Source: Pelagibacteraceae bacterium AG-464-B04
Lineage (GTDB): Bacteria > Pseudomonadota > Alphaproteobacteria > Pelagibacterales > Pelagibacteraceae
Direction of reading: 5' to 3'
NCBI GenBank assembly: GCA_003209225.1
Contig: QCRZ01000004.1
Location: forward strand, 1-58,926
Length of the DNA: 58,926 bases
In this document: positions 9,015 through 17,576 of the stretch, one piece after another
Layout of the letters: every line of letters begins with the position of its first letter
How positions within the stretch are numbered: the first letter of the stretch is position 1
Notes under the pieces: model-generated
Databases searched by the model: none
What the model saw: the letters and a program-made list of their open reading frames with translations, nothing else
Told to the model about the DNA's origin: nothing
Made by a program: the position numbers and the translations under genes

Positions 9015-9851
9015 ATGAATTCAAAATATAAAACTATTAAATATAAAAATAACAAACCATCAAATTTAGAAGATCTGATATCAATCGAAGAACCTCTTGA
9101 AATGATAGTTCGTTATAAAAAAAATAGTGAATGGATTGATAATTCTATTTCAATAACAATGCGTACACCTAAAAATGATGAAGATTTAATTGTTGGTTTA
9201 TTGTTTTGTGAAGGAATAATTAATAAAATTACTGAAATTAAAAAAGTTGAATCTTTAGGAGATAAAGTTGGAAAATTTGATTTACAAAATAAAGTTAGAG
9301 TTACATTAAGTAGTGGTGAAAATCTTGACATAAAACATTTAAGGAGAAATTTTTTGACAAATTCTAGTTGTGGAGTTTGTGGAAAAACTTCTATGGATTC
9401 TTTAGAAATTGTATGCAAAACAAAAATAAATAAAGATATTCCAAAGATTAAAAACTCTTTGATTATTAAAATCCCAGACTTTTTAAGACAAAGTCAGTCT
9501 GAATTTTCAAAAACCGGAGGTATACACGCTAGTGCATTATTTAATAAAGAAGGTAAAGCTCTTGTGATAAAAGAAGATGTTGGTCGCCACAATGCTTTAG
9601 ATAAGGTCATTGGCCACAGCTTTAGAAATTCTCTTTTTGATACAAAAAATCAATTTATAGCTTGTTCGGGACGTTTGAGTTTTGAGCTGGTCCAAAAAAC
9701 TCTTATGGCAAACATTGGGCTTTTAATGGGTGTGGGTGCGCCAACAAGTCTTGCTATAGATCTAGCAAAAAGGTTTGATATGACATTAATTGGTTTTGTT
9801 AAATCTGATAGTTTTAATATATATTGTGGTGAAAATCGTATTTTAAAATAG
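9015..9851 (+). CDS. fdhD: Formate dehydrogenase accessory sulfurtransferase FdhD
   Basis: 278 residues. FdhD moves sulfur from a cysteine desulfurase to the Mo-bis-MGD cofactor, giving an active formate dehydrogenase. The N-terminal half carries NEDLIVGLLF-like sequence (here KNDEDLIVGLLFCEG). The swivelling loop cysteines are in SSCGVCGK, and GGIHASALF, VKEDVGRHNALDKVIG-like sequence and ACSGRLSFELVQK follow, all hallmarks of the family. It lies directly upstream of both formate dehydrogenase genes in the same operon. This supports the sulfur-carrier role and shows the enzyme is of the FdhD-dependent class. Confidence 0.96.
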   Translation: MNSKYKTIKYKNNKPSNLEDLISIEEPLEMIVRYKKNSEWIDNSISITMRTPKNDEDLIVGLLFCEGIINKITEIKKVESLGDKVGKFDLQNKVRVTLSSGENLDIKHLRRNFLTNSSCGVCGKTSMDSLEIVCKTKINKDIPKIKNSLIIKIPDFLRQSQSEFSKTGGIHASALFNKEGKALVIKEDVGRHNALDKVIGHSFRNSLFDTKNQFIACSGRLSFELVQKTLMANIGLLMGVGAPTSLAIDLAKRFDMTLIGFVKSDSFNIYCGENRILK

Positions 9852-9858
9852 ATTAATT

Positions 9859-11517
9859 ATGTCAAGAAATATTAGTAAACTATCTGGAAGAAAAGGTCTT
9901 AAAGACAATCTATTCAAAAGAATGATTGACATAACTAGTAAATCTAAAAATGGTGAAGAAATAAAACAATTGGCTGACGAATATCATGTAGGTATGTCAA
10001 CTATTCACGGTGCAGAAAGTTTTTATGAATTTTTGAGACCAGAACATAAAGAAAAAAAAGCATGGGTATGCAATGGCAGTGCATGCATGTGTGCTGGGAA
10101 TCAAGACAAGCTTAAAGAAAAATTAGTAGATAAATTAGGTAAAGATAAAGTAGGTGAAATGTTTTGTTTAGGACATTGTTATGAAAACACTGCATTTCAT
10201 TATGATGGTTACAATTATTCAGGAAAAGATATTGACCAGATTGATGAAATTATTAAAGGGAAAAAAATTAACGAAAAAAATATTAATTCAATAAGCCATG
10301 CAACAACAAGCATATTAATGGGTGAGGACTTATCTACTATTGAAAAATTTAAAGATTTATTATCACAAACATTAAAAAACGATAAAAAAGAAACTCTTAA
10401 AACTATAACTGAGTCAAACCTTTGTGGTAGAGGTGGCGCAGGTTTTCCAACTGGAATGAAATGGAATTTCTGTAGTCAGCAAAAAGTAGAAAAAAAATAT
10501 GTAGTTTGTAATGCTGATGAAGGAGACTCGGGTGCTTTTTCTGATAGATATCTTTTAGAAGACCAACCTCTTAAAGTTTTGTTTGGAATGATTGCTTGTG
10601 CCTATATTATAGGAAGCGATGAAGGTGTTCTTTATATTAGAGGAGAATATCCAAAATCGATCGAAATCATTAACGGTACAATTAATGAATTAAAAAAATT
10701 AAATCTATTAGGTGAAAATATCTTGGGTACTAATTTTTCATGTGATTTATCTATCTGCATTGGACAGGGTGCTTATATATGCGGAGAAGAAACTGCTTTG
10801 ATTGCATCTATTGAAGGGAGAAGAGCTGAAGTTGATGTTCGCCCACCCTTTCCAACAGTTGAAGGTTTATATAAAAAACCAACTGTAGTTAATAATGTTG
10901 AAACTCTAGCAGCTATAGCTAACATATTAAAACTTGGCGCAAAATCTTTTTCCTCTATAGGTAATGTTAAATCGGCTGGTACCAAACTCGTTTGTTTAGA
11001 CAGTTTGTTTAAAAATCCTGGTGTTTATGAAATAGATATGGGAACTCCTATGAAAAAAATAATTTATGATATTGGGGGTGGATTTGTTGAACCCGTAAAA
11101 GCTTTACAGGTTGGAGGGCCATTAGGTGGAGTTATTCCAATCAAAGAAGTGGAAAAATTAAATTTAGATTTTCAGGAATTTACTAACGCAGGTTTTATGT
11201 TGGGGCATGGTAGTATTGTTAGTATTCCCGAAAACTTTAATATGATTAAATATATTCATCATTTGTTTAAATTTACTGCTGAAGAGTCTTGTGGAAAATG
11301 CTTTCCTGGAAGACTAGGTTCATACCGGGGAAAAGAAATGTTTGATCAAGCAGTGAATAAAACGAATAAAATTCCAATAAAACTTTTAAACGAATTGCTT
11401 ATAACTATGCAAAAAGGTAGTTTATGTGCTCTTTGTGGAGCGATTCCAGTGCCTATTCAAAACATACTTAAATATTTTACCCATGAATTTAAAGCTGATA
11501 TAAACCAGGAAGCTTAG
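9859..11517 (+). CDS. fdsB: NAD-dependent formate dehydrogenase, fused FdsG-FdsB (NuoE-NuoF) subunit
   Basis: 552 residues. The first 140 or so form a NuoE-like thioredoxin-fold [2Fe-2S] domain with C71, C76, C103 and C107. The rest is NuoF-like: GRGGAGFPTGMKW (FMN/NADH), VVCNADEGDSGAFSDR, GEETALIASIEGRRAE, then the [4Fe-4S] ligands in ESCGKCFPGRLG and LCALCG. It takes electrons from the alpha subunit and reduces NAD+ in the cytosol. In soluble Fds enzymes such as those of Cupriavidus, FdsG and FdsB are separate, so this is a fusion. It ends eight bases before the alpha-subunit gene. Confidence 0.92.
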   Translation: MSRNISKLSGRKGLKDNLFKRMIDITSKSKNGEEIKQLADEYHVGMSTIHGAESFYEFLRPEHKEKKAWVCNGSACMCAGNQDKLKEKLVDKLGKDKVGEMFCLGHCYENTAFHYDGYNYSGKDIDQIDEIIKGKKINEKNINSISHATTSILMGEDLSTIEKFKDLLSQTLKNDKKETLKTITESNLCGRGGAGFPTGMKWNFCSQQKVEKKYVVCNADEGDSGAFSDRYLLEDQPLKVLFGMIACAYIIGSDEGVLYIRGEYPKSIEIINGTINELKKLNLLGENILGTNFSCDLSICIGQGAYICGEETALIASIEGRRAEVDVRPPFPTVEGLYKKPTVVNNVETLAAIANILKLGAKSFSSIGNVKSAGTKLVCLDSLFKNPGVYEIDMGTPMKKIIYDIGGGFVEPVKALQVGGPLGGVIPIKEVEKLNLDFQEFTNAGFMLGHGSIVSIPENFNMIKYIHHLFKFTAEESCGKCFPGRLGSYRGKEMFDQAVNKTNKIPIKLLNELLITMQKGSLCALCGAIPVPIQNILKYFTHEFKADINQEA

Positions 11518-11524
11518 GGGAAAA

Positions 11525-14320
11525 ATGAAAAACAAAAAAAACGGATCAAACGGGAAAGATCATAAATTTGCTTACATTAATGGTGTAGCTCATGAAATTA
11601 AACCTAATCATACTTCTGTTTTAAAATTTGTAAGAGAGCATATTAGTGAAAAAGAGGTTCCTAGCTTATGCGACGATCCAAATTTGGTTCCTTATGGAGC
11701 GTGCAGAGTCTGTTCCGTTGATGTTGCTCTTAAAAAAGATGGACCAACAAGAACAGTAGCTTCGTGTCATACTCCAATAACTGAAGGATCCTATATAATT
11801 ACTCAAAATGAAGATTTAACAAAGCTAAGAAAAAATATTGTAGAACTTGTTCTTACCGACCATCCGATGACATGTTCAACCTGCGAAGTTAATAATAATT
11901 GCGAACTACAAACCGTAGCTAACGATTTAGGCATAAGTGAACACCGTTATAATAAACCAAAACAAAATAAAGGAATTCCAAAAGATACTTCGCATGCATA
12001 TATGCGAATGAATTTAGATAACTGTATTAATTGTGGACGCTGTGTAAGAGCATGTGATGAAATTCAAGGTTCGTTTGTTTTAACGATGAGTGGAAGAGGT
12101 TTCGATTCAAAAATTACAACGGATAATGATTTGATGTTTGGCGACTCTTCTTGTGTTTCTTGTGGAGCTTGCGCACACACTTGTCCAACAGATGCGATAT
12201 CGGATGTTTTTGCATCTAAATCAGCTGACTATGATGAAAAAGTTAGAACGACCTGTTCTTATTGTGGAGTGGGATGTAATTTAGAAGCATCAGTAAAAGA
12301 TGGTAAAGTAGTTTCTATTGATACACCAAAAGAAACAGAGGTAAATGCAGGTCATACTTGCTTAAAAGGTAGATATGCATTTGGTTTTTATGATCACGCA
12401 GACAGATTAAGAAATCCTCTAATAAAGAGAAATGGAAAGTTTGAAAAAGCATCTTGGGATGAAGCTTATGATTATATTAAGATCAAATTAGAAAAAATAA
12501 TAAAAGAAAATGGTCCTGATGCTATTGCAGGTATTTCATCTGCAAGATGTACAAACGAGGAAAATTATGTTTTCCAAAAAATGATTAGAGCTACAATAGG
12601 CACAAATAATATTGATTGTTGTGCAAGAATTTGTCATTCACCAACCGCATGGGGTATGCAACAAACATTTGGAACGGGAGCTGCAACAAATTCAACTGAG
12701 GACATTTATTTTGCAGATTTATTTTTGGTTATTGGAGCAAATCCAACAAACGCACATCCAGTTACCGGTTCAAAAATTAAGCAACAAGTAATGAAGGGAA
12801 AAAAACTTATAGTTTTAGATCCAATAACAACAGAATTAGCAAGAATGGCGGACTATCATATTAGATTAAAACCTGGAACTAATGTAGCGGTTCTAAATAT
12901 GATGTTATATTTCATTATAGAAGCTAAATTATGCAAAGAAGATTTTATTTTAAGCAGAACAGAAGGTTTTGAAAACTTCCTTAAAGGAATTAAGAAATTA
13001 GATATCGATCAATTAGCTAAGGCTGCTGGAGTTGATAAGCAGCAAGTAAAGGAAGCTGCTATTGCTTATGCAACTGCAAAAAATTCAATGGAGTTTCATG
13101 GTCTGGGAGTTACTGAACATGAACAAGGTTCAAAAACGGTAATGTTAATTGCTGATCTTGCAATGATAACAGGAAATATTGGAAGAAGAGGTGTTGGGGT
13201 TAATCCATTAAGAGGTCAAAATAATGTTCAGGGTGCTGCTGACATGGGTTGCCAACCACATCAAGGAGCGGGTTATTTTCCCGTTGCTGATAAAAAAATT
13301 CAAGATTTTTATACTGAAAAATATGGAGTTGTTCATCCAACAAAAGCTGGATTAAAAATTCCACAAATTTTTGATGCAGCAATAAATAGAGAGGTAAGAG
13401 CAGTATGGATAATTGGTGAAGATGTCGTTCAAACAGATCCCAACAGTGCTCACGTTGCTAAAGCTATGAATGCATTGGACTTATTAGTGGTTCAAGAAAT
13501 ATTTATGAGTGAAACTGCTAAACATGCAGATGTAGTTTTGCCTGGAACAACTTTCTTAGAAAAAGATGGAACTTTCACAAACACTGAAAGAAGGGTTCAA
13601 AGAGTTAATAAAGCAGCAGAACCTCTTCCTGGAACAAAAACAGATGGTCTCATAGTCACAGAAATGATGCAAAAACTTGGCTATGATCAAAAATTATATG
13701 ATGCTGACGAAGTATTAGCTGAAATTGCAGATGTAGTTCCTTTTTTCAAAGGCATAACTCGAGAAAGACTTGGAAAATTAGGATTACAATGGCCAGTAAA
13801 AGAAGATGGAACAGATACAAAAATTCTGCATGAAAAAGAATTTAAATTAGGGAAAGGTAGAATTAAGTATTTTGACTGGAAAGAAAGTAGTGAATTAGAG
13901 AAAAACAAAAAAGATTTTCCATTAATACTAACCACAAGTAGAGTATTACAACACTACAACGCAGCTACCATGACGAAAAGAACTAAAAATATTAAAATTG
14001 TTGATGAAGACATTTTATTAATTCATCCAAAAGATGCTAAACTTAGAGAATTAAACACAGGCGATGTTGGAAGACTTTATTCAGGAAGAGGTGAAGTTTC
14101 CTTGAAAGTTGAAGTTACTGAAAAAGTTAAAGAAGGTATAGTATTTACCACTTTCCATTTCCCAGAACACATGGTCAATATGGTAACTGGCCACGGAAAA
14201 GATGAAGAAACAATGTGTGCTGAATACAAAGTGTCAGCTGTTGAAGTTCAAAAAATATCCAATCAATTTAAAACTGAAGTTTCAACTGAAAAAAATCAAG
14301 CCGAAGTATTGAAATCTTAA
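11525..14320 (+). CDS. fdsA: NAD-dependent formate dehydrogenase alpha (molybdenum) subunit
   Basis: 931 residues, normal for FdsA, which oxidises formate to CO2. Domains in order are: NuoG-like [2Fe-2S] (C49, C60, C63, C81); His-Cys [4Fe-4S] (H113, C117, C120, C126); two ferredoxin [4Fe-4S] sites (C167/170/173/177 and C210/213/216/220); the molybdoenzyme [4Fe-4S] (C244, C247, C251, C279); then the bis-MGD domains. The Mo ligand is C370 in ARICHSPTAWG, so this is a cysteine enzyme, not selenocysteine. The C-terminal MopB domain (TSRVLQHYN) is intact. The stop overlaps the stop of the opposite YeeE/YedE gene by four bases. Confidence 0.95.
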   Translation: MKNKKNGSNGKDHKFAYINGVAHEIKPNHTSVLKFVREHISEKEVPSLCDDPNLVPYGACRVCSVDVALKKDGPTRTVASCHTPITEGSYIITQNEDLTKLRKNIVELVLTDHPMTCSTCEVNNNCELQTVANDLGISEHRYNKPKQNKGIPKDTSHAYMRMNLDNCINCGRCVRACDEIQGSFVLTMSGRGFDSKITTDNDLMFGDSSCVSCGACAHTCPTDAISDVFASKSADYDEKVRTTCSYCGVGCNLEASVKDGKVVSIDTPKETEVNAGHTCLKGRYAFGFYDHADRLRNPLIKRNGKFEKASWDEAYDYIKIKLEKIIKENGPDAIAGISSARCTNEENYVFQKMIRATIGTNNIDCCARICHSPTAWGMQQTFGTGAATNSTEDIYFADLFLVIGANPTNAHPVTGSKIKQQVMKGKKLIVLDPITTELARMADYHIRLKPGTNVAVLNMMLYFIIEAKLCKEDFILSRTEGFENFLKGIKKLDIDQLAKAAGVDKQQVKEAAIAYATAKNSMEFHGLGVTEHEQGSKTVMLIADLAMITGNIGRRGVGVNPLRGQNNVQGAADMGCQPHQGAGYFPVADKKIQDFYTEKYGVVHPTKAGLKIPQIFDAAINREVRAVWIIGEDVVQTDPNSAHVAKAMNALDLLVVQEIFMSETAKHADVVLPGTTFLEKDGTFTNTERRVQRVNKAAEPLPGTKTDGLIVTEMMQKLGYDQKLYDADEVLAEIADVVPFFKGITRERLGKLGLQWPVKEDGTDTKILHEKEFKLGKGRIKYFDWKESSELEKNKKDFPLILTTSRVLQHYNAATMTKRTKNIKIVDEDILLIHPKDAKLRELNTGDVGRLYSGRGEVSLKVEVTEKVKEGIVFTTFHFPEHMVNMVTGHGKDEETMCAEYKVSAVEVQKISNQFKTEVSTEKNQAEVLKS

Positions 14321-14736
14321 TTAAAGACCTTTGCTAATAAAAATCCTAAAAACATGGATACAATGAAAGCTAAAGAATAATTATTTAATAAAGCTAAAGA
14401 CGATATTGCGGGTCCTGGGCATAATCCTGCTGACCCCCAGCCTACGCCAAACATTGAAGACCCAATAATCAATTTAGTATCAATTGTTTTTACTTCTGGA
14501 ATTGAAAAAGATTGTGCAAATAATGGCTTTGTTTTATTTCTAGTTAAAAAGAAAAATGGTGAACTCACAACTATTGCTCCTATCATAACAAATATTAATG
14601 ATGGGTCCCATTGTCCAAATAAATCCAAAAACCCCAAAACTTTAGCTGGGTTTGTCATGCTTGAAACTGTTAACCCAAAACCAAAAATTACCCCGCTAAT
14701 TAATGAAATTATTTTATTCATTTTAACTTTATCCAA
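14317..14736 (-). CDS. YeeE/YedE-type membrane protein, second half of a split pair (DUF6691-like)
   Basis: 139 residues with about four hydrophobic segments. FGVGWGSAGLCPGPAISSL carries the Cys-containing signature of the smaller YeeE/YedE partner, and FGFGLTVSSMTNPAKVLGFLD is typical of its N-terminal half. Two-gene pairs of this type are thought to import sulfur compounds such as thiosulfate, by relation to the structurally known single-chain YeeE/TsuA. It overlaps the partner gene by eight bases. Its position opposite formate dehydrogenase and near the sulfite enzyme supports a link to sulfur supply, but the substrate is not shown by sequence. Confidence 0.82.
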   Translation of the reverse strand: MDKVKMNKIISLISGVIFGFGLTVSSMTNPAKVLGFLDLFGQWDPSLIFVMIGAIVVSSPFFFLTRNKTKPLFAQSFSIPEVKTIDTKLIIGSSMFGVGWGSAGLCPGPAISSLALLNNYSLAFIVSMFLGFLLAKVFN

Positions 14737-15142
14737 AAAATGAAACAGTAACTATTCCAGTTAAAATAAAAGTAATTGTTGCAATAATAGATCTTAGTGA
14801 AAATCGCCCAATTCCACAGATGCCATGACCACTTGTACAACCACCACTTACTTTAGTTCCGATTCCAACTAATAATCCAGCAAAAATAATAGATGTAAAA
14901 GAATCTGTAATTAAAAATGGAATTTCATTATTAACAAATATACTAAATATAATTGGCCCAATAATTAAACCTATAAGAAATAAGAAATTATCTGTTCTAT
15001 TAATTTTTGATGTAAGAAAATTGCTCGCAATACCACTAACTCCTGCTAATCTACCGTTTCCAATAAAAAATAACACAACAGCAAGTCCAATAATTACTCC
15101 ACCAGTAAAAGCAGCAAAGGGTGTAAAGTTTACAATGTTCAT
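14729..15142 (-). CDS. YeeE/YedE-type membrane protein, first half of a split pair
   Basis: 137 residues with about four hydrophobic segments. It contains GTKVSGGCTSGHGICGIGRF, the Cys-rich signature that lines the sulfur relay path in YeeE/TsuA transporters, and GNGRLAGVSGI near residues 29-39. With the downstream 139-residue protein it would rebuild the full-length fold. It overlaps the FAD oxidoreductase gene upstream by four bases, so all three form one transcription unit. Confidence 0.84.
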   Translation of the reverse strand: MNIVNFTPFAAFTGGVIIGLAVVLFFIGNGRLAGVSGIASNFLTSKINRTDNFLFLIGLIIGPIIFSIFVNNEIPFLITDSFTSIIFAGLLVGIGTKVSGGCTSGHGICGIGRFSLRSIIATITFILTGIVTVSFFG

Positions 15143-16242
15143 AAAACGTAAGGTTCTGTTCTTTTTTCTTTAGCAAAAATTCTATCTAGGCCAAAGCAAG
15201 ATAAATCTATAGTTTGATATTTGCCTGTCATGATTAACTCGGTTAATCCTCTTCCGATCCCTGGTGCTTGCATCAAACCTCTTCCGGTAAATCCTGTAGC
15301 CATAAAAACATTTTCATATTTGGGATGTTTTCCTACAATTGCATTATTATCTAAGGTGTTACAGTCGTAATATCCTGCCCAACCGCCGGTGAGTTTTAAT
15401 TCTTCAAATTCAGGAATTCTGTTTGCTAAAGCAGGCCAAACAAATTCTTCAAAATCATTCCATTCTGGTTCTAAATCAGGTGAATCAAATTTGGAGATAG
15501 GAGATCCTGCAAGATATTCTTTACCTTCTGGTCTCCAATATACTCCTGATGGCAAATCACCTATTAAAGGCATATCGGGGTAATGTTTAGGACATTTTAC
15601 TCTAAACACCGTATGTTTTTGTGGAGCAACCGGAATATCTTCTAGCAATTCTTTAGTCCAACACCCAGCGGCGGATACGATAGTTTTTGCTTTAATATCA
15701 TTTATTTTTTCAACATTTCCTTTTTCAAATTTAGCCCCTAGTTCAATAGCTTTATTTTTCAATGCATTGTGAAACATGTGAGGATCTATCCAACCTTCAA
15801 TTTTACTATCTGTATAGGTTGCTGTTTCTAATCCTTCTGGATTTATCCAATTAAAAACTTCTTTTAATTTACTTGCTGGAATATTTTTTGTACCAGCATC
15901 ACATGCTTTATGATTTTTTAATGCTTCGTATTGCTCTTGAGCATGTTCTGGTCCAAATAATAAAAGATAGCCATTAGGAACCATGCTAGCAGTTGGGTTG
16001 GGATTATTTTTTGTTTTTAGTGTACTAGAAATATTTGAAATAAATTCTAAAGCAAATTTACCTAAATTAATATTTTCTTTTTGAAAAAATTGCCTTCTAA
16101 AACCACCCAAAGATAAAGGGAATGATGCTTTTTTATAAGTTGGATCTCTTTCTATAACTCTTACTTTTCTACCTTCTTTTGACAGAAAATAAGCTGTAGC
16201 AACTCCTATAATTCCACCACCAACAACTACTATGTCATCCAT
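15139..16242 (-). CDS. FAD-dependent oxidoreductase of the DAO (sarcosine/dimethylglycine oxidase-like) family
   Basis: 367 residues. DDIVVVGGGIIGVATAYFLS at the N-terminus is a Rossmann FAD site, KVRVIERD is the adenosine-ribose acidic end of the second strand, and FMATGFTGRGLMQAPGIGRG near the C-terminus is the usual flavin-contacting segment. Members oxidise secondary or tertiary amines such as sarcosine or N-methyl amino acids. The gene starts the unit with the YeeE/YedE pair. In view of the creatinase at the left edge, sarcosine is an attractive substrate, but this is inference and other N-methyl or amino acids fit equally. Confidence 0.8.
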   Translation of the reverse strand: MDDIVVVGGGIIGVATAYFLSKEGRKVRVIERDPTYKKASFPLSLGGFRRQFFQKENINLGKFALEFISNISSTLKTKNNPNPTASMVPNGYLLLFGPEHAQEQYEALKNHKACDAGTKNIPASKLKEVFNWINPEGLETATYTDSKIEGWIDPHMFHNALKNKAIELGAKFEKGNVEKINDIKAKTIVSAAGCWTKELLEDIPVAPQKHTVFRVKCPKHYPDMPLIGDLPSGVYWRPEGKEYLAGSPISKFDSPDLEPEWNDFEEFVWPALANRIPEFEELKLTGGWAGYYDCNTLDNNAIVGKHPKYENVFMATGFTGRGLMQAPGIGRGLTELIMTGKYQTIDLSCFGLDRIFAKEKRTEPYVL

Positions 16243-16274
16243 GAATCCCCGTTCTTTGGGGAATATATCATAAT

Positions 16275-16751
16275 TTAATTAAGGGTTAAAATATTGAAAT
16301 TTAAAATAAATGCAAAACCTAACCAGGCAAGGTAAGGTATCATTAGTGCGACACTAATTTTATTTATAGGGTAATATAGTCTTATTAACCATAGTACAAA
16401 AAAAATGATTAAACCTATTAATATTAAAGATACAAGTATTTGGTGAAGTGCAAAAAAAGCTACACTCCAACTAGCGTTAACGAATAAGTGAATAAAATAA
16501 ATATAAAATATTTTTTCTGTTTTTCTAGGACTTAACCAAATTAACCATACCGCAAATGCAATTGATAAATATAAAGTTATCCAAACTGGAGCAAAAACCC
16601 AATCTGCTGGATTAAACGAAGGTTTTGCCAATGTTGAATACCAAGGTTCTTTATAATAATTTGTTATAAATCCACCCCAGGCTGACATACAAAAACCAAA
16701 AAAAAGAAAAAATATCAGATAAGAAATTTTTTTAGATAAAATATTTTTCAT
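16275..16751 (-). CDS. tspO: TspO/MBR family tryptophan-rich sensory protein
   Basis: 158 residues from ATG at 16751. A longer frame to 16802 would overlap the SDR gene much more and add a non-membrane, basic leader. Five hydrophobic segments and family sequence YKEPWYSTLAKPSFNPADWV and FAPVWITLYLSIAFAVWLIW identify TspO, an outer-membrane or membrane porphyrin/cholesterol-binding protein linked in alphaproteobacteria to oxygen and light responses. The ATGA overlap with the SDR gene gives translational coupling. No photosynthesis genes or rhodopsin are visible here. Confidence 0.9.
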   Translation of the reverse strand: MKNILSKKISYLIFFLFFGFCMSAWGGFITNYYKEPWYSTLAKPSFNPADWVFAPVWITLYLSIAFAVWLIWLSPRKTEKIFYIYFIHLFVNASWSVAFFALHQILVSLILIGLIIFFVLWLIRLYYPINKISVALMIPYLAWLGFAFILNFNILTLN

Positions 16752-17464
16752 GCTACAGCTGATCTTCCTCCATCTATACCAATTATTTGGCCTGTTATCC
16801 ATGAGCTTTCTTTTGAGAGTAAAAATTTTGCCAAACTTGCAGCATCTTTTCCTTCACCTAAGCGTTTTAATGGATGCATTTTTTCAATTATATCTATGTT
16901 TTTTTTGTTATTAAACAAAAAGTTTGATATTTTTGATTTAGTTAAACTTGGTGCTATACAATTAATTCTAATTTCTGGAGATAATTCAGCCGCCAAAGAA
17001 ACAGTTAAACCTTCGATTGCTGCTTTTGCAGAAGAAATAATACTGTGGTTTGAAAAACCTTTTTTTGCTGCCACTGTTGAAAACAAAACAATTGATCCAT
17101 TGTTTTTTTTTAAGTTACTTTGAAAAGCTTTAATAACTTCTGTTACAGAAACAACATTTAAAACATAGCTTGAAATAAAATCTTTTGCTTGAGTTGACCT
17201 AAATGGCTTAATATCAATAGACCCTACGCAGTAAGCTAAACCAAGTATATCTGTTAAAGATAAGTCTTTAATTAATTTTTCAACAAAATTTAAATCTAAT
17301 ACGTTACATATTGAATAACTATAACCATAAGCTAATGCAAGATCTTCAAGTTCTTTCTTATTCCTTGAAACTAAATGGCAATCTTTTTTATCTTCAAACA
17401 TTTGTTGGGCTAACACTGAACCCGTTGCGCCAGTAGCACCAAAAATAATATATTTTTTATTCAT
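16748..17464 (-). CDS. Short-chain dehydrogenase/reductase family protein lacking the usual catalytic Tyr
   Basis: 238 residues with a Rossmann N-terminus (IIFGATGATGSVLAQQ), the CVG replacement of the NNAG region, and the C-terminal GQIIGIDGGRSA typical of classical SDRs. In the active-site stretch HSIISSAKAAIEGL the Lys is kept, but the position four residues before it, normally Tyr, is Ile. The protein may thus be a non-canonical or inactive SDR. It is coupled to tspO by a four-base overlap and is the first gene of that pair. Substrate unknown. Confidence 0.82.
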   Translation of the reverse strand: MNKKYIIFGATGATGSVLAQQMFEDKKDCHLVSRNKKELEDLALAYGYSYSICNVLDLNFVEKLIKDLSLTDILGLAYCVGSIDIKPFRSTQAKDFISSYVLNVVSVTEVIKAFQSNLKKNNGSIVLFSTVAAKKGFSNHSIISSAKAAIEGLTVSLAAELSPEIRINCIAPSLTKSKISNFLFNNKKNIDIIEKMHPLKRLGEGKDAASLAKFLLSKESSWITGQIIGIDGGRSAVA

Positions 17465-17576
17465 TTATTCGATTTGATATTATAAGTTGACCTTGTTGTA
17501 GCTTTATAAACAATGAAAGATTTTAATCTACTTACATCTTGTCGCATAATATATATAAAAGAATTAAACTTATTTT

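Noticed and set aside
12600-12700. Selenocysteine formate dehydrogenase
   Set aside because: The Mo-ligand codon region reads Cys (C370 in ARICHSP); no in-frame UGA is present.
16752-16802. Longer tspO start
   Set aside because: The extra residues are basic and polar, unlike the family N-terminus, and the ATG at 16751 gives the usual ATGA coupling.
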